Source of the DNA: Methanobacterium subterraneum
GTDB taxonomy: Archaea; Methanobacteriota; Methanobacteria; Methanobacteriales; Methanobacteriaceae
Direction of reading: 5' to 3'
DNA: 64,000 nucleotides
NCBI RefSeq assembly: GCF_002813695.1
Contig: NZ_CP017768.1
Location: 1,516,001 to 1,580,000 of the forward strand
This document shows, piece by piece, positions 54,785 through 64,000 of this stretch. Under the pieces are notes generated by a model that made no database searches, had not been told where the DNA came from, and worked only from the letters and a program-made list of their open reading frames with translations. The position numbers were made by a program, and so were the translations under genes. Numbering within the stretch: position 1 is the first letter of the stretch; each line of letters starts with the position of its first letter.

Positions 54785-55180
54785 AATTGGAATTGGAAAA
54801 AATATTATTCTAATGGTGATTATTCTAATTTAGGCATTATTTTATGCATTTCGCATTTTACTACTCCCAATTATATTATTCAATTATATTCCAATTTAAC
54901 TATCCTCTGAGTAGGTTAATCATCTATATGTACACTCACTGAACTATTTGAGATAAAATTGAATATTTAATCCATCAAAACTTGTTTTAAAGGGCAATAC
55001 GATGATCATACCCACCCTGTTGATTATTAATGGCTAAATTGATTAATAAATAAATGTATAATCAAGTGGAATTCAATATTTAAAAAATGATTAAATATCC
55101 ACCACAATAACACTCTTTTTTATCCTAGTCATGATAATAATATTAAAGAATAGAAAAAACTCAATAATAAAACATCAGGT
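54785..55180. other. Gene-free AT-rich stretch
   Basis: About 400 bp. There is a short direct repeat of ATTATTCTAAT near 54801 and 54820, and the promoter of the following GTPase must lie near its right end. I see no gene, RNA or stable hairpin. Confidence 0.5.
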
Positions 55181-55186
55181 TTGATT

Positions 55187-56782
55187 ATGAGTACCGATAA
55201 TTTCTCCAATCTCACCCGGCAAGGTGAGAGGAAAAACATAGAATTCAAGGAAAATCTTAATTCAGATACTCATCTTTTAACTGCCCGCAGACAGCAACTG
55301 GCATCACAGATGAAGTACCGTCTGGAAAGGGGGCACGGTGAAGCTATTTATTTTGTTGGAGTTAATGATGACGGCTTGCTTTTGGGACTGGAAAAATCAC
55401 AGATGGACGAATCACTCCATGTCCTGGGTGAACTGGCCCGGGAAATAAATGCCAAAATCGTGGATGTGGAGAAACAATCTGCCGAAAGAGGAGAAGTTGC
55501 CAAGGTACTCATCAGTCGCGAACAGAACAGCAAACCAGACCACTTACTCATTGGAGTGGCCGGGCATGTGGACCATGGGAAAAGCACCCTTGTGGGAACA
55601 CTAACCACCGGAAAACTGGATACTGGTTCAGGGAGCACCCGTATATTTCTGGATGTTCAAAAACACGAAATAGAAAGGGGATTATCAGCTGATCTCTCCT
55701 TTGCCGTCTATGGTTTTAAAAATGGGGAACCAGTGCGAATAAAAAATCCGCTTAACAAGAGAGATAAGGCCCTGATGGTGGAAAAATGTGATAAACTTAT
55801 TTCTTTCGTGGACACTGTAGGGCATGAACCATGGCTGCGCACCACCATCCGGGGGATTGTGGGTCAAAAACTAAGTCACGGACTTCTGGTGGTAGCAGCT
55901 GACCAGGGACCCACCCACATCACCAGGGAACACCTGGGGATCATCCTGGCCATGGAACTACCAGTTATAGTGGTAATGACCAAAATCGACATGGTAAGTC
56001 CAGAGAGGATTAAAGCGGTCAGGCAGGATATTTTTGATCTTCTGAAGTTAGTGGGAAGAATCCCCTACATGGTGAAAACCATGAATGACGCGGATTTCCT
56101 TACAAAAAACATGAACCAACACTTGGTTCCAGTTATTAAAGCATCCCCAGTTACTGGTGAGGGACTTGAACTTCTAGACCGGCTTTTTTCAGGTCTTGAA
56201 ATTCCATCCCATGAGGAAGATGCTTATAAACCATTCATGATGTACATTGATAAAATATACTCAGTTATGGGTGTGGGCACCGTGGTCAGCGGCACCATAA
56301 GACAGGGTAAGGTTAAAAAGGGTGAAAAGCTTATTCTGGGACCTTCCAGTTCTGGTGATTTCCTTCCGGTGAATGTGAAGACCATTGAAATGCATCACTA
56401 CCGCAAAGAAAGTGCTGGTGTGGGAGAAGTGGTGGGAATTTCCATCACCGGAGTGGAAATGGATGAAATAAGGAGGGGAATGATCATCTGTCATCCGGAT
56501 TACAATCCTCAGGCGGTTAGGGAGTTTGATGCTGATGTGGCCATACTGGTACACCCCACTACCATTAAGGATGGTTACGAGTGCATAACTCATATTGAGA
56601 CCATTGCTGAGACCACCTGTTTTAGACCACTTGAACAGGAATATCTGTCTGCTGGGGACACTGGCCAGATACGGATGAGATTCAAATACCGTCCCTATGC
56701 CATCTGTGAAGGGCAGAAACTAATATTCCGGGAAGGTAAAAGTAAGGGTGTGGGAACTGTAACCCGTGTTGCCATTAACTGA
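55187..56782 (+). CDS. GTPBP1-like translational GTPase
   Basis: 531 aa, EF-Tu-superfamily GTP-binding protein of the archaeal GTPBP1-type group. An N-terminal region (residues 1-118; [27 protein letters not shown]) precedes the G domain with GHVDHGKST (G1), DTVGHE (G3) and TKID (G4). Two beta-barrel domains follow ([14 protein letters not shown] at about 355, then the C-terminal barrel). Function in archaea is undefined; eukaryotic GTPBP1 acts in mRNA decay and translation. ATG at 55187 chosen since AGGT is properly spaced. Confidence 0.88.
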   Translation: MSTDNFSNLTRQGERKNIEFKENLNSDTHLLTARRQQLASQMKYRLERGHGEAIYFVGVNDDGLLLGLEKSQMDESLHVLGELAREINAKIVDVEKQSAERGEVAKVLISREQNSKPDHLLIGVAGHVDHGKSTLVGTLTTGKLDTGSGSTRIFLDVQKHEIERGLSADLSFAVYGFKNGEPVRIKNPLNKRDKALMVEKCDKLISFVDTVGHEPWLRTTIRGIVGQKLSHGLLVVAADQGPTHITREHLGIILAMELPVIVVMTKIDMVSPERIKAVRQDIFDLLKLVGRIPYMVKTMNDADFLTKNMNQHLVPVIKASPVTGEGLELLDRLFSGLEIPSHEEDAYKPFMMYIDKIYSVMGVGTVVSGTIRQGKVKKGEKLILGPSSSGDFLPVNVKTIEMHHYRKESAGVGEVVGISITGVEMDEIRRGMIICHPDYNPQAVREFDADVAILVHPTTIKDGYECITHIETIAETTCFRPLEQEYLSAGDTGQIRMRFKYRPYAICEGQKLIFREGKSKGVGTVTRVAIN

Positions 56783-56903
56783 ACTAAACCCTGATCACTT
56801 CACTTACCCGTTATCCCCAAATCCGGCTTATGATGGGTATAAATCATTGCCTAATTCCATTTTCTACCCTTCCAAATTCCATTTCTTTTAACTACACATT
56901 TTA

Positions 56904-57761
56904 TCATAACTTCTGCTTTATTAATTCCTGCATCTCACAGGCTTTACATGTGGAGGCTGATGATGGTTCGCCACATATCTGGCACTGGGCTAGTTTTACC
57001 TTTTTTTTATCTAATTGCAGGTTTTTTTGGAAAAATTTTAGCAAGTTCATTTTGGTGCCAGGGTGGTTCTCTTCCAGATGGTTGAGGTAATTTTTCAATC
57101 GTGAACGTAGGGATTGATGGGCGTAGGGACATTCTGCCAGGTGTACATCCACTTCATTCATAATTGCCCATATTCCCACTTCTTTTTCTGGCACCAGCCA
57201 CAGTGGTTTGATGCGTGGCACCATTTTAGGGTGTATTCTGTCCTGTTTGGGGCCAAACTTGGCGAAACGTCTTACATCAGCTCTGGCGAAACTCATCAGG
57301 AAGGATTGAACTTCATCATCCAGGTTGTGGCCAGTGGCCAGCTTATCTGACCCTAACTGGCAGGCGGTGCGGTTCAGGAGGTGACGTCTGAAAACTCCAC
57401 AGGGGACACATGCTGTCTGGAAAAATTGGGATGCCTCATCCAGGGAAAATCCAAGCTCAGTTTCAATGGATACTTCATGATACTCTACTCCCAGTTGATA
57501 GGCATTGTTACGAGCAGATTCTATTCCTTCTTCACGATAACCACCGATCCCCTCATCAATAGCAATGGCCAGAAGTTTAAAATCAAAAACACCTTCCTTT
57601 AAAAGTTTATCCAGAATCTGAAGGGTTAGAACACTGTCTTTTCCCCCCGAAAGAGCAACTGCTACCTTATCACCATCATCTATCAGGTTATATTCGGTTA
57701 TTACCTTTTTAACCTTTGTTTCAAGTTTCTGGTTGAAGTTCTGGCTGTCCAGGTGTTTCAT
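56904..57761 (-). CDS. TtcA/NcsA-type tRNA 2-thiolation enzyme
   Basis: 285 aa PP-loop ATPase that adenylates tRNA for sulfur transfer. [11 protein letters not shown] (PP-loop), [10 protein letters not shown] (catalytic Cys pair) and [14 protein letters not shown] are intact, and a C-terminal zinc finger [16 protein letters not shown] is present. The N-terminal zinc knuckle found in longer NcsA/Ctu1 proteins is absent. The likely product is 2-thiouridine at the wobble position, or 2-thiocytidine. It is divergent from the thiamine-binding gene with only 35 bp between. Confidence 0.87.
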   Translation of the reverse strand: MKHLDSQNFNQKLETKVKKVITEYNLIDDGDKVAVALSGGKDSVLTLQILDKLLKEGVFDFKLLAIAIDEGIGGYREEGIESARNNAYQLGVEYHEVSIETELGFSLDEASQFFQTACVPCGVFRRHLLNRTACQLGSDKLATGHNLDDEVQSFLMSFARADVRRFAKFGPKQDRIHPKMVPRIKPLWLVPEKEVGIWAIMNEVDVHLAECPYAHQSLRSRLKNYLNHLEENHPGTKMNLLKFFQKNLQLDKKKVKLAQCQICGEPSSASTCKACEMQELIKQKL

Positions 57762-57796
57762 AAAAAATATATGGGTGGCGGGACATAAAAATTATT

Positions 57797-58099
57797 ATGA
57801 TATCTGCAGAACTGACTATAATCCCAATAGGCACCCCTGGGACCAGTCTAAGCGAATATGTGGCCGTTGCTGTATCTGCATTGGATTCGACTGGAATTAA
57901 ATATGAATTAAGTGGTATGGGCACCCTTATAGAAGCCAATACCCCTGATGAACTATTTGAAGCCATTGAGATTGCACATGAAGCCGTTTTTAAGGCGGGT
58001 TCAGAGCGTGTGGTCACCAGTGTTAAAATAGATGATCGCAGGGATCGTGAACGGACCATGGCGGATAAAGTACATTCGGTAGAGAAAAAACTGCCATGA
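57797..58099 (+). CDS. Thiamine-binding MTH1187/YkoF-family protein
   Basis: 100 aa, ferredoxin-like fold. MISAELTIIPIGTPGTSLSEYVA, YELSGMGTLIEA and VVTSVKIDDRRD match the MTH1187 (DUF77) family, whose members bind thiamine or related ligands. A TATA-like AAATATATGGG lies about 30 nt before the ATG, so the mRNA is probably leaderless. In the 58100-58326 gap behind it, an imperfect inverted repeat CTACCTAAGCAAG / CAAGCCCTAGGTAG lies about 58188-58271. Confidence 0.88.
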   Translation: MISAELTIIPIGTPGTSLSEYVAVAVSALDSTGIKYELSGMGTLIEANTPDELFEAIEIAHEAVFKAGSERVVTSVKIDDRRDRERTMADKVHSVEKKLP

Positions 58100-58326
58100 G
58101 AAAAGTGAATTTGGACAATTTTCACCCAACTTATTGTTAGATTTAGTTCTGAAAATATTCCTCTATAATTATTATTATGAGGGAATTAACCTACCTAAGC
58201 AAGAAATGGGCTGTTTTTCAATGAATTAACTATTTTCAAGGAATGAAATTGAAAATTCAAGCCCTAGGTAGATGCAATAATTTAAAGATAAAAAAAATTT
58301 ATTTGATTTGAATGTTGATTTTCCAA

Positions 58327-59421
58327 TTAGAAAAACTTGTCTGAAGCTCCTTCCAGAGTGATAACTATTTTTTCCAGTTCTTCAACTGAGAGAGAAGGAT
58401 GCACCGGGAGAGATAAAACTTCAGAGGCTGCTTTTTCGGTTAAAGGACAGGTAGTATTGTATCCCATTTTCTGGTAGATCTCCTGTCGGTAAATAGGGAT
58501 GGGGTAATGGATTCCAGTCCCAATATCTTCCTGATTCAGGTAGTTCATTAGATCATTTCTTTTCCCGTCTTCAACTCTCACCGTGTACTGGTGGAATACG
58601 TGTTTAACCTCTGGAGAAACAAATGGAGGCTCAATTCCGCAAATTCCCTTTAAATGTTCAGTGAAATATTCTGCATTTTCTATTCTCTTCTGATTAAACC
58701 CATCCAGTTTTTTAAGTTGCACCAGGCCAATGGCCGCTGCAATATCTGTCATCCGGAAATTGTATCCCAGAACAGAATGCTGATATCTTCCCCTTTCCCC
58801 ATGAGCCCGCAGTACCCGGGCATTATCAGCGAGTTCAGCATTGTTGGTGGTTATCATGCCCCCTTCACTGGTAGTCATGTTTTTGGTGGGGTAAAAACTG
58901 AAACAGGCCATATCACCCAGGGATCCAACCATTTTATCCTGGAACATGGCTCCGTGTGCCTGGGCAGCATCTTCAACTATCAGAAGATCATTCTCTTCTG
59001 CTATTTTTCTAATACTGTCCATTTTTGCAGATTGTCCGTAGAGGTGGACCGGTACGATGGCCTTGGTTTTTTTGGTGATTGCCTGTTCAATCTGGTTGGG
59101 ATCCAGGTTAAAGGTGGCACGGTCTATGTCCACAAAAATTGGTCTGGCACCCACGTAGAGTGCACAGTTGCCGGTGGCTGCAAAGCTGAAGGGAGTGGTT
59201 ATAACCTCATCACCCTTCCCTATGCCCATGGCCAATAATGAAATGTGTAGGGCTGTGGTTCCTGAGCTGGTGGCTATTGCGTGTTCTGTTCCAATGTAAC
59301 TGGCAAATGCTTCTTCAAACTCTGCCACTCGTGGGCCCTGAGCTATGAACCCTGATCTTAAAACTTTTTCCACTTCTTCAATCTCTTCTTCACCGATAAG
59401 GGGCTTGGCAACTGGTATCAT
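58327..59421 (-). CDS. DegT/DnrJ/EryC1/StrS-family PLP aminotransferase
   Basis: 364 aa from the ATG at 59421 (AGGTGA upstream; a longer frame lacks a site). Usually transfers an amino group to a keto-sugar. [17 protein letters not shown], the [13 protein letters not shown] binding loop, [10 protein letters not shown] and [17 protein letters not shown] with the PLP-binding Lys are all present. No sugar-nucleotide genes adjoin it, so the substrate is unknown; cell-wall or glycan synthesis is likely. Confidence 0.9.
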   Translation of the reverse strand: MIPVAKPLIGEEEIEEVEKVLRSGFIAQGPRVAEFEEAFASYIGTEHAIATSSGTTALHISLLAMGIGKGDEVITTPFSFAATGNCALYVGARPIFVDIDRATFNLDPNQIEQAITKKTKAIVPVHLYGQSAKMDSIRKIAEENDLLIVEDAAQAHGAMFQDKMVGSLGDMACFSFYPTKNMTTSEGGMITTNNAELADNARVLRAHGERGRYQHSVLGYNFRMTDIAAAIGLVQLKKLDGFNQKRIENAEYFTEHLKGICGIEPPFVSPEVKHVFHQYTVRVEDGKRNDLMNYLNQEDIGTGIHYPIPIYRQEIYQKMGYNTTCPLTEKAASEVLSLPVHPSLSVEELEKIVITLEGASDKFF

Positions 59422-59663
59422 AAAATTCACCTGCATTAAAAATCTGGGATAAAATAGATAAGTCTTTATAATCATTTTTCAGCCCATGAATCCACTAAAA
59501 TGGTTTAATCCATTGCTGGTTGGGAATAATGATTTGAAGATAATATTTCAAATTACTTTTGCCTTTCATCCACGATTTTAACATTGATTTTCATACTTAA
59601 AAATATACCTACATTCTGAAATAAAGAGATAATTATGGGTTAAAAATAATAATATGAGATTAT

Positions 59664-60590
59664 TTAACGGAATATCCTTATGATATCTTCTTTACGTCCC
59701 CAAAACAGGATTGCGATCATTATAACCGCTGCCAGGATCAGGAAGGGTAGGCCACTGAATGGCTCCGATGCCTGGGTCGTGACCATGGAAGGGAGTCCGG
59801 GAAGCCCGGAATCTGTGGAATTGAAAAATAATGCCACATAAAGGTTGTTGGCTATGTGCACGCCCATGGCAGTTTCTATACCATTATCCCCCAGGGTTAT
59901 GATTCCCAGCATTATCCCAATGACAAAGGTAGAGGCCACAATGGACAGATCCATATAGAGGTTAGTTCCATTAAAAACATGGACACTCCCGAATATTAGA
60001 GAGGTTAGTACTAGCGGGACCCATGGTTTTCTGGAAACCAAACTGAACCCTTGCATGAGGTATCCTCGGAATAGGATCTCCTCAAATGAGGCCTGTATAG
60101 GGAAGGCTAAAAGACATATAATTAGAAGGATCAGGAAGCTCTCTGAGTTATAGGTAATCTGATAACTTCCTGGATTTAAGATTAGATCTGGTAAGGAAAG
60201 TATAAACAGGATCAAAGCCCATAAGACCAGTCCTTTAAATAAAAGTTTCCATCTAAGGCCAGATACTGTGTTGATTACCCTTGAAAACTTTTTATGGTGC
60301 ACAAATCTTAGACAGATATAAAAAAGGAAAACAGAGATGGTGTAACTGATACCAACTAACACCACCAGGAAAAGAGGACTGGAAACAGCAGATTGAATGA
60401 AGGAGTATATGTTGGATATTTCTCCAGAGAAGAAAACTGATAACACTAACAATAAAACTCCCACTATAATTCCAGCTATCAGGCTGCCTCCAACCAGAGA
60501 TACAATAACCGTTAAAAGGTATCTCCACCAGTTGTTTTTACCTTCCGAAGCATTTTCTAAAAATGATATTGATGAATCGAGCGATGACAT
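59664..60590 (-). CDS. CPBP (CAAX-like) intramembrane metalloprotease
   Basis: About 308 aa with eight or so membrane helices. The catalytic motif EEILFRG (EExxxR), the following histidine-containing [10 protein letters not shown] and [13 protein letters not shown] mark the CPBP family. Members process prenylated or peptide substrates in the membrane. I start it at the ATG at 60590 (GGAG upstream); a GTG at 60605 is an alternative. The C-terminus is basic ([12 protein letters not shown]). Confidence 0.88.
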   Translation of the reverse strand: MSSLDSSISFLENASEGKNNWWRYLLTVIVSLVGGSLIAGIIVGVLLLVLSVFFSGEISNIYSFIQSAVSSPLFLVVLVGISYTISVFLFYICLRFVHHKKFSRVINTVSGLRWKLLFKGLVLWALILFILSLPDLILNPGSYQITYNSESFLILLIICLLAFPIQASFEEILFRGYLMQGFSLVSRKPWVPLVLTSLIFGSVHVFNGTNLYMDLSIVASTFVIGIMLGIITLGDNGIETAMGVHIANNLYVALFFNSTDSGLPGLPSMVTTQASEPFSGLPFLILAAVIMIAILFWGRKEDIIRIFR

Positions 60591-60675
60591 TGTTTTTAAC
60601 TCCACATCCCAAATATTCTCTTTCTAATAATTATAAAATATAATATTATTAATAGGTTGATTTTTAGGAGATAAA

Positions 60676-60759
60676 ATGATTATAGAGGGATATAATAAAT
60701 TGAGTTATGAATTGTATTGGGATAGGAATTGTAGAAATTCTGATTTAAGGTTAAAATAG
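60676..60759 (+). CDS. Possible 27-residue microprotein or leader peptide
   Basis: An ATG preceded by AGGAG at ideal spacing opens a 27-codon frame (MIIEGYNKLSYELYWDRNCR...) ending at TAG. A TATA-like TATAAAATATA lies about 45 bp before it. It sits 72 bp upstream of trm1 on the same strand and could be a leader of that transcript. It may also be chance; no conservation can be assessed. Confidence 0.3.
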   Translation: MIIEGYNKLSYELYWDRNCRNSDLRLK

Positions 60760-60831
60760 TTTAATAATTATAGATCTCCAAATGAATATAATGAAATTGA
60801 GAGATTATTAGGAATATTTGAGGCAAATTAG

Positions 60832-61998
60832 ATGGTTGAATTAAAAGAAATAGATTTCTTATACGTGGAAGAAGGTCAAGTTAGGGTTAAGATTCCCCAA
60901 TTCGAGAAAGTAACATCGAGAGCTCCGGTTTTTTTCAATCCAGTTATGGAACTTAACCGCGACTTATCAGTGGTTGCCCTGACCATGTACCAGCACTTGA
61001 AGGATGATGATATGGTTATCTGTGATGCCTTTGGAGGTAGTGGGATCAGAGGAATACGCTATGCTAAGGAGATTGAAGGTGTTTCTCTGGCTGTGGTAAA
61101 TGATTTGAATCCCCTGGCAGTTGAACTGGCCAATGAAAACATCCTGGAAAATGGTTTGACCAATGTGAAGGCCTGTCGGGAGGATGCTAATCTAATTCTT
61201 CGCAAATGTAAAGGTAAATTTGATGTGGTGGACATAGACCCCTTCGGAACACCTGCACCATATGTTGAATCAGCGGCTGCCAGCCTTAAAGCAGGAGGGC
61301 TTGTCTGTGTCACTGCCACCGACACTTCTGCCCTGTGCGGCACCTACAGAAAACCATGTATAAGAAAGTACGGTGCTAAGCCTCTTCGAAATGAATATTG
61401 TCATGAAACTGGCCTCAGGATACTGGCTGGATTTCTTTCCCGTACCTTTTCCAAGTATAAGAAATGCCTGGATTTCCAGTTCTCACACAGCACTGAACAT
61501 TACATGCGCCTCTATGCACTGGTTGGTAAAGGAGCTAAAAAAACAGATGAATCCCTTGAAAACATTGGTTACATAGCATACTGCCCCAAATGTCTTAATA
61601 GACAAGTTTTTAAGGGTATGGCTCCCAGGATATCCATGGATTGCCCTGAATGTGGTGAGGTTTGGAATGTTAGCGGACCCCTTTGGTGTGGGAAAATTCA
61701 GAATGCTGAGTTTTTAAATGGTATGCTTGATATGGTACCGGAAATGGAGATTAACCAGAAGAATGAGGTTATTAAACTCCTGGAAAAATGTCTGGCCGAG
61801 TCAGGTGCACCTCCCACATTTTATGATATCCATGCAATTTGTAGAAAATTGAAGATAAGCGCCCCTCCCATGGAGGGAGTCATGAATCTAATTAAAGATA
61901 GGGGTTACATGGTTACCAGAACTCATTTTAACCCAAATGGTTTGAAAACAGATGCCCCCTTATCTTTCATTGAAGATGTCATTGGTAGTTTTAAATAA
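60832..61998 (+). CDS. trm1: tRNA (guanine-26-N2)-dimethyltransferase
   Basis: Methylates G26 of tRNA to m2,2G using SAM. 388 aa. [14 protein letters not shown], the SAM-binding [14 protein letters not shown], the catalytic [12 protein letters not shown], and [13 protein letters not shown] are hallmark Trm1 segments. The CPKC...CPEC zinc site (residues about 250-280) is present. GAGG lies 8 nt before the ATG. Confidence 0.95.
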   Translation: MVELKEIDFLYVEEGQVRVKIPQFEKVTSRAPVFFNPVMELNRDLSVVALTMYQHLKDDDMVICDAFGGSGIRGIRYAKEIEGVSLAVVNDLNPLAVELANENILENGLTNVKACREDANLILRKCKGKFDVVDIDPFGTPAPYVESAAASLKAGGLVCVTATDTSALCGTYRKPCIRKYGAKPLRNEYCHETGLRILAGFLSRTFSKYKKCLDFQFSHSTEHYMRLYALVGKGAKKTDESLENIGYIAYCPKCLNRQVFKGMAPRISMDCPECGEVWNVSGPLWCGKIQNAEFLNGMLDMVPEMEINQKNEVIKLLEKCLAESGAPPTFYDIHAICRKLKISAPPMEGVMNLIKDRGYMVTRTHFNPNGLKTDAPLSFIEDVIGSFK

Positions 61999-62241
61999 GT
62001 TTTTAGCAGATAATACCCATTTAAATAAATAATAGAGTAATAAAACAAGCCCTAGATAAAGAAAATATTTTCCTTGGAGTAATTCCTAGAATAAATAAAT
62101 ATTGATGTTTGAATAATAGAAGAAGTGATAATTAAAACCCCCCAGAGATGGTTGAAAAAAGAGGGGATGCTTTAAAAGGCCCGCTACTAATAAAAAAATG
62201 ATTGGATAAACTTTAAGCTTTAAATAGATGATTGTTTTTTT

Positions 62242-62934
62242 TTACTGATAGTCCAGCATGTGGTGGGTGTAGTAGTACTGTAGTTCAGATGCGTGCTGGA
62301 GTTCATAGTTTCGGAAGGGTAAATTCAGATACGGTGTTAAAATTCCCTTTATGGTGTAATAGTAAGCAGCCACCGGACCGTACTCCTGCCAAGTTATGTA
62401 AAAGTAGAGTGGAAATCCGCAGCCCTGAACAATTATAGGATTACCGGATCTTGCAGTTCCGTGCCATACCATGGGGATGGGCCCTTGTTGCCCATTCTTG
62501 GCAGCCAGTTTCTTGATATGTTTACGGGCATCATTCCAATTGTTAAAGGTCTGCCCATCAGCCTTGAATTTGTATCGGCCATCTGGAACTCCGAAAAAGG
62601 CCAGTTTAAGTGAATCCATATAATCAGTAGGACCTTCAGCACCGGTTCCACTGGTGTCAATAAAGGCCATTTCTATTATGTACACATCACCTTCCATGTA
62701 ACTGCGATAATTGGAATCACCGGCAAAATGCACCACAAGAGCACATTTAGAGCCTCTTTCCGTAGCATATTCTGCTAAAAGCTGAGAATGTGGATGACCG
62801 GGGTACATATCAGGGTTGGCCAGTTTCACAAGTCCTAATCTCCCCACTGGCTCAACAAGACCAGTCGCAGTGGAAATAACAAGATAACCTCCGAATAACG
62901 CCAGAACAATTAAGAGAATAACTTGCCATTTCAT
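62242..62934 (-). CDS. Membrane-anchored protein of unknown function
   Basis: 230 aa. One N-terminal helix (VILLIVLALFGGYLVIS) acts as signal anchor or signal peptide; the rest is predicted extracellular and rich in Tyr, Gly and Asp. Two Cys residues (about 63 and 174) could form a disulfide. I recognise no family. It lies between trm1 and the DUF4013 gene, facing leftwards. The gap 61999-62241 is AT-rich without clear signals. Confidence 0.7.
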   Translation of the reverse strand: MKWQVILLIVLALFGGYLVISTATGLVEPVGRLGLVKLANPDMYPGHPHSQLLAEYATERGSKCALVVHFAGDSNYRSYMEGDVYIIEMAFIDTSGTGAEGPTDYMDSLKLAFFGVPDGRYKFKADGQTFNNWNDARKHIKKLAAKNGQQGPIPMVWHGTARSGNPIIVQGCGFPLYFYITWQEYGPVAAYYYTIKGILTPYLNLPFRNYELQHASELQYYYTHHMLDYQ

Positions 62935-63339
62935 TGCTTCACCATATTTATCGTTTGTAGGGATTCAGAGAGATGAAATCTTATCATTTGTATGTGATTT
63001 CCAATTTATCTATATTTTCAAAGATATAAGGCTTCTTGGATTTTTTTATTAATCAGGTATGAAGTGTAAACTAGGAGACTGAAGATAGGCTTGGTGATTG
63101 AAGGTTAAGACTTGGGGATCTGAGGTAACTTAGGACTTCCCCATTTTCTAATCATTGACCCAGCTTACCTTTAAGATTTGTGTTTCCTCATCCATGTTAA
63201 GATTACCCCTCCCTGTAAAGTTTATATCACTCGGTAAAGGAATTAAATTGTAGAGAGAAATTTTGAAGGAAACTTTGTGAAGAAAAACTTGATTATCGAT
63301 ACATCTTATGTTCCCGAATGGATGAAGGAGGAAATATAT
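62935..63339. other. Gene-free region between the unknown protein and the DUF4013 gene
   Basis: About 400 bp. The segment around 63110-63240 is less AT-rich than other gaps here and includes GGGGA (63115-63119) / TCCCC that could pair over a short distance, but no convincing RNA structure or frame was found. The AAGGAGG for the next gene lies at its right end. Confidence 0.4.
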
Positions 63340-64000
63340 ATGGATATCGGATATTTAACTTCGGATGCTATGAAATATCCATCGAAGGATTTTAAAAAGA
63401 TTATAATATTGGGATTATTGATAATGATCAGTTTCTTAATTTTTCCTGCTTTTATGGTAATGGGATATGTTTTCAGAGTTATTAAATGGTCGATTGCTGG
63501 GGTAGAGGAGCTTCCGGACTTTGATGAATGGGGAGAACTGTTCATTGATGGCCTTAAAATTTTTGTGGTGGAACTGGTCTACTTCCTTGTTCCCTCCCTG
63601 ATCATGTTCCTGGGTATCTGGGCCTCCATTGGTTCATTTATCTCCCTGAGTAATTCTGAGAGTACTCTGGCTCCGGCTGCAGTTTACAGTGCCTTCAGTG
63701 TAATGAGTGGATTGATAATTCTGGGAATGGTGGTGGCCATTATATTCGGTGTGTTCTTCATCATCGGTGTGGCCAATATGGCTTATTACAATGGTGAACT
63801 AGGGGCTGCCTTCCGTTTCCGGGAAATAATAGATATCATTAAAGCCATTGGCTGGGTGGACTTTATCATCTGGTACGTGATGATGATTCTGGTGGCCATG
63901 GCTGCTGGATTCATAGCCACTTTTATTGGACTGATGCCCATTTTGGGGTGGCTTGTAATCATATTAGTCATTTACCCCTATTTGTATCTATTATACGCTC
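63340..64000 (+). CDS. DUF4013 membrane protein, 3'-truncated by the window
   Basis: An open frame with a strong AAGGAGG at 63325-63331 and ATG at 63340, running to the end of the window without a stop (220 codons). At least five hydrophobic helices are present (for example IIILGLLIMISFLIFPAF and GLIILGMVVAIIFGVFFII). ELPDFDEWGELFIDGLK between the first two helices is typical of DUF4013 proteins common in Methanobacteriales. Function unknown. Confidence 0.8.
   Translation, partial: MDIGYLTSDAMKYPSKDFKKIIILGLLIMISFLIFPAFMVMGYVFRVIKWSIAGVEELPDFDEWGELFIDGLKIFVVELVYFLVPSLIMFLGIWASIGSFISLSNSESTLAPAAVYSAFSVMSGLIILGMVVAIIFGVFFIIGVANMAYYNGELGAAFRFREIIDIIKAIGWVDFIIWYVMMILVAMAAGFIATFIGLMPILGWLVIILVIYPYLYLLYA

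Noticed and set aside
58188..58271. Imperfect inverted repeat CTACCTAAGCAAG / CAAGCCCTAGGTAG considered as an RNA gene or terminator
   Set aside because: Pairing is interrupted, the loop is about 55 nt and no T-run follows in a useful position.

Overview
The window is a contiguous piece of an AT-rich archaeal genome, almost certainly a hydrogenotrophic methanogen of the order Methanobacteriales (Methanobacterium-like). The evidence is a complete methyl-coenzyme M reductase operon (mcrBDCGA), a complete Na+-pumping methyltransferase operon in the order mtrEDCBAFGH directly behind it, the F420-non-reducing hydrogenase operon mvhDGAB, the rare methanogen-type seryl-tRNA synthetase, several methanogenesis-marker families, and a giant DUF11-repeat surface protein. 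From what I remember of Methanothermobacter, the overall gene order resembles the mvh-to-mcr region there. I cannot name the species.

Layout. 1-4.6 kb: 3' part of serS, an FKBP-type prolyl isomerase overlapping a HIGH-type nucleotidyltransferase (TmcAL-like), and pyrC. 4.7-14.3 kb: one 3212-codon secreted adhesin-like gene with about twenty beta-sandwich repeats, including a 372-bp tandem array. 14.8-19.3 kb: a CooT-type nickel-binding protein and mvhDGAB. 19.8-27.5 kb: sufCB, a PRC-barrel protein, cobY, a small HTH/membrane-protein pair, methanogenesis marker 14, and a cation exchanger with a universal stress protein. 27.8-37.6 kb: the mcr-mtr supercluster, all on the minus strand. 37.9-40.6 kb: two radical-SAM genes divergent from mcr; the first is Mmp10 (MCR arginine methylase) and the second is a B12-binding radical-SAM enzyme that may be the MCR glutamine methylase.

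40.9-46.5 kb: a minus-strand cluster of a DUF134 regulator, three NifX/NafY-type domains (one fused to a cation-diffusion-facilitator transporter), an Mrp-type ATPase and two ferredoxin-containing MinD-type ATPases. It is divergent from feoAB (46.8-48.8 kb), which has a DtxR/IdeR-like box in its promoter and a previously uncalled 46-aa Cys-rich microprotein behind it. 49-64 kb: ordinary housekeeping and methanogen-specific genes (metallophosphoesterase, marker 7 with a partner, TRAM protein, comB, TraB-family protein, DUF1922, GTPBP1-like GTPase, NcsA-like tRNA thiolase, thiamine-binding protein, DegT aminotransferase, CPBP protease, trm1, unknowns, and a truncated DUF4013 membrane protein).

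Functionally, mvh, mtr and mcr supply much of hydrogenotrophic methanogenesis. Flanking genes look like support functions: MCR modification, MCR activation (mcrC, marker 7), corrinoid synthesis (cobY), coenzyme M synthesis (comB), Fe-S assembly (sufCB), nickel (cooT) and iron (feoAB). The NifX/Mrp/MinD/CDF cluster is the best candidate for an under-described system. I suggest it handles complex Fe-S or metal cofactors for these enzymes; this is inference. I saw no tRNA or rRNA gene, CRISPR array, insertion sequence or prophage.
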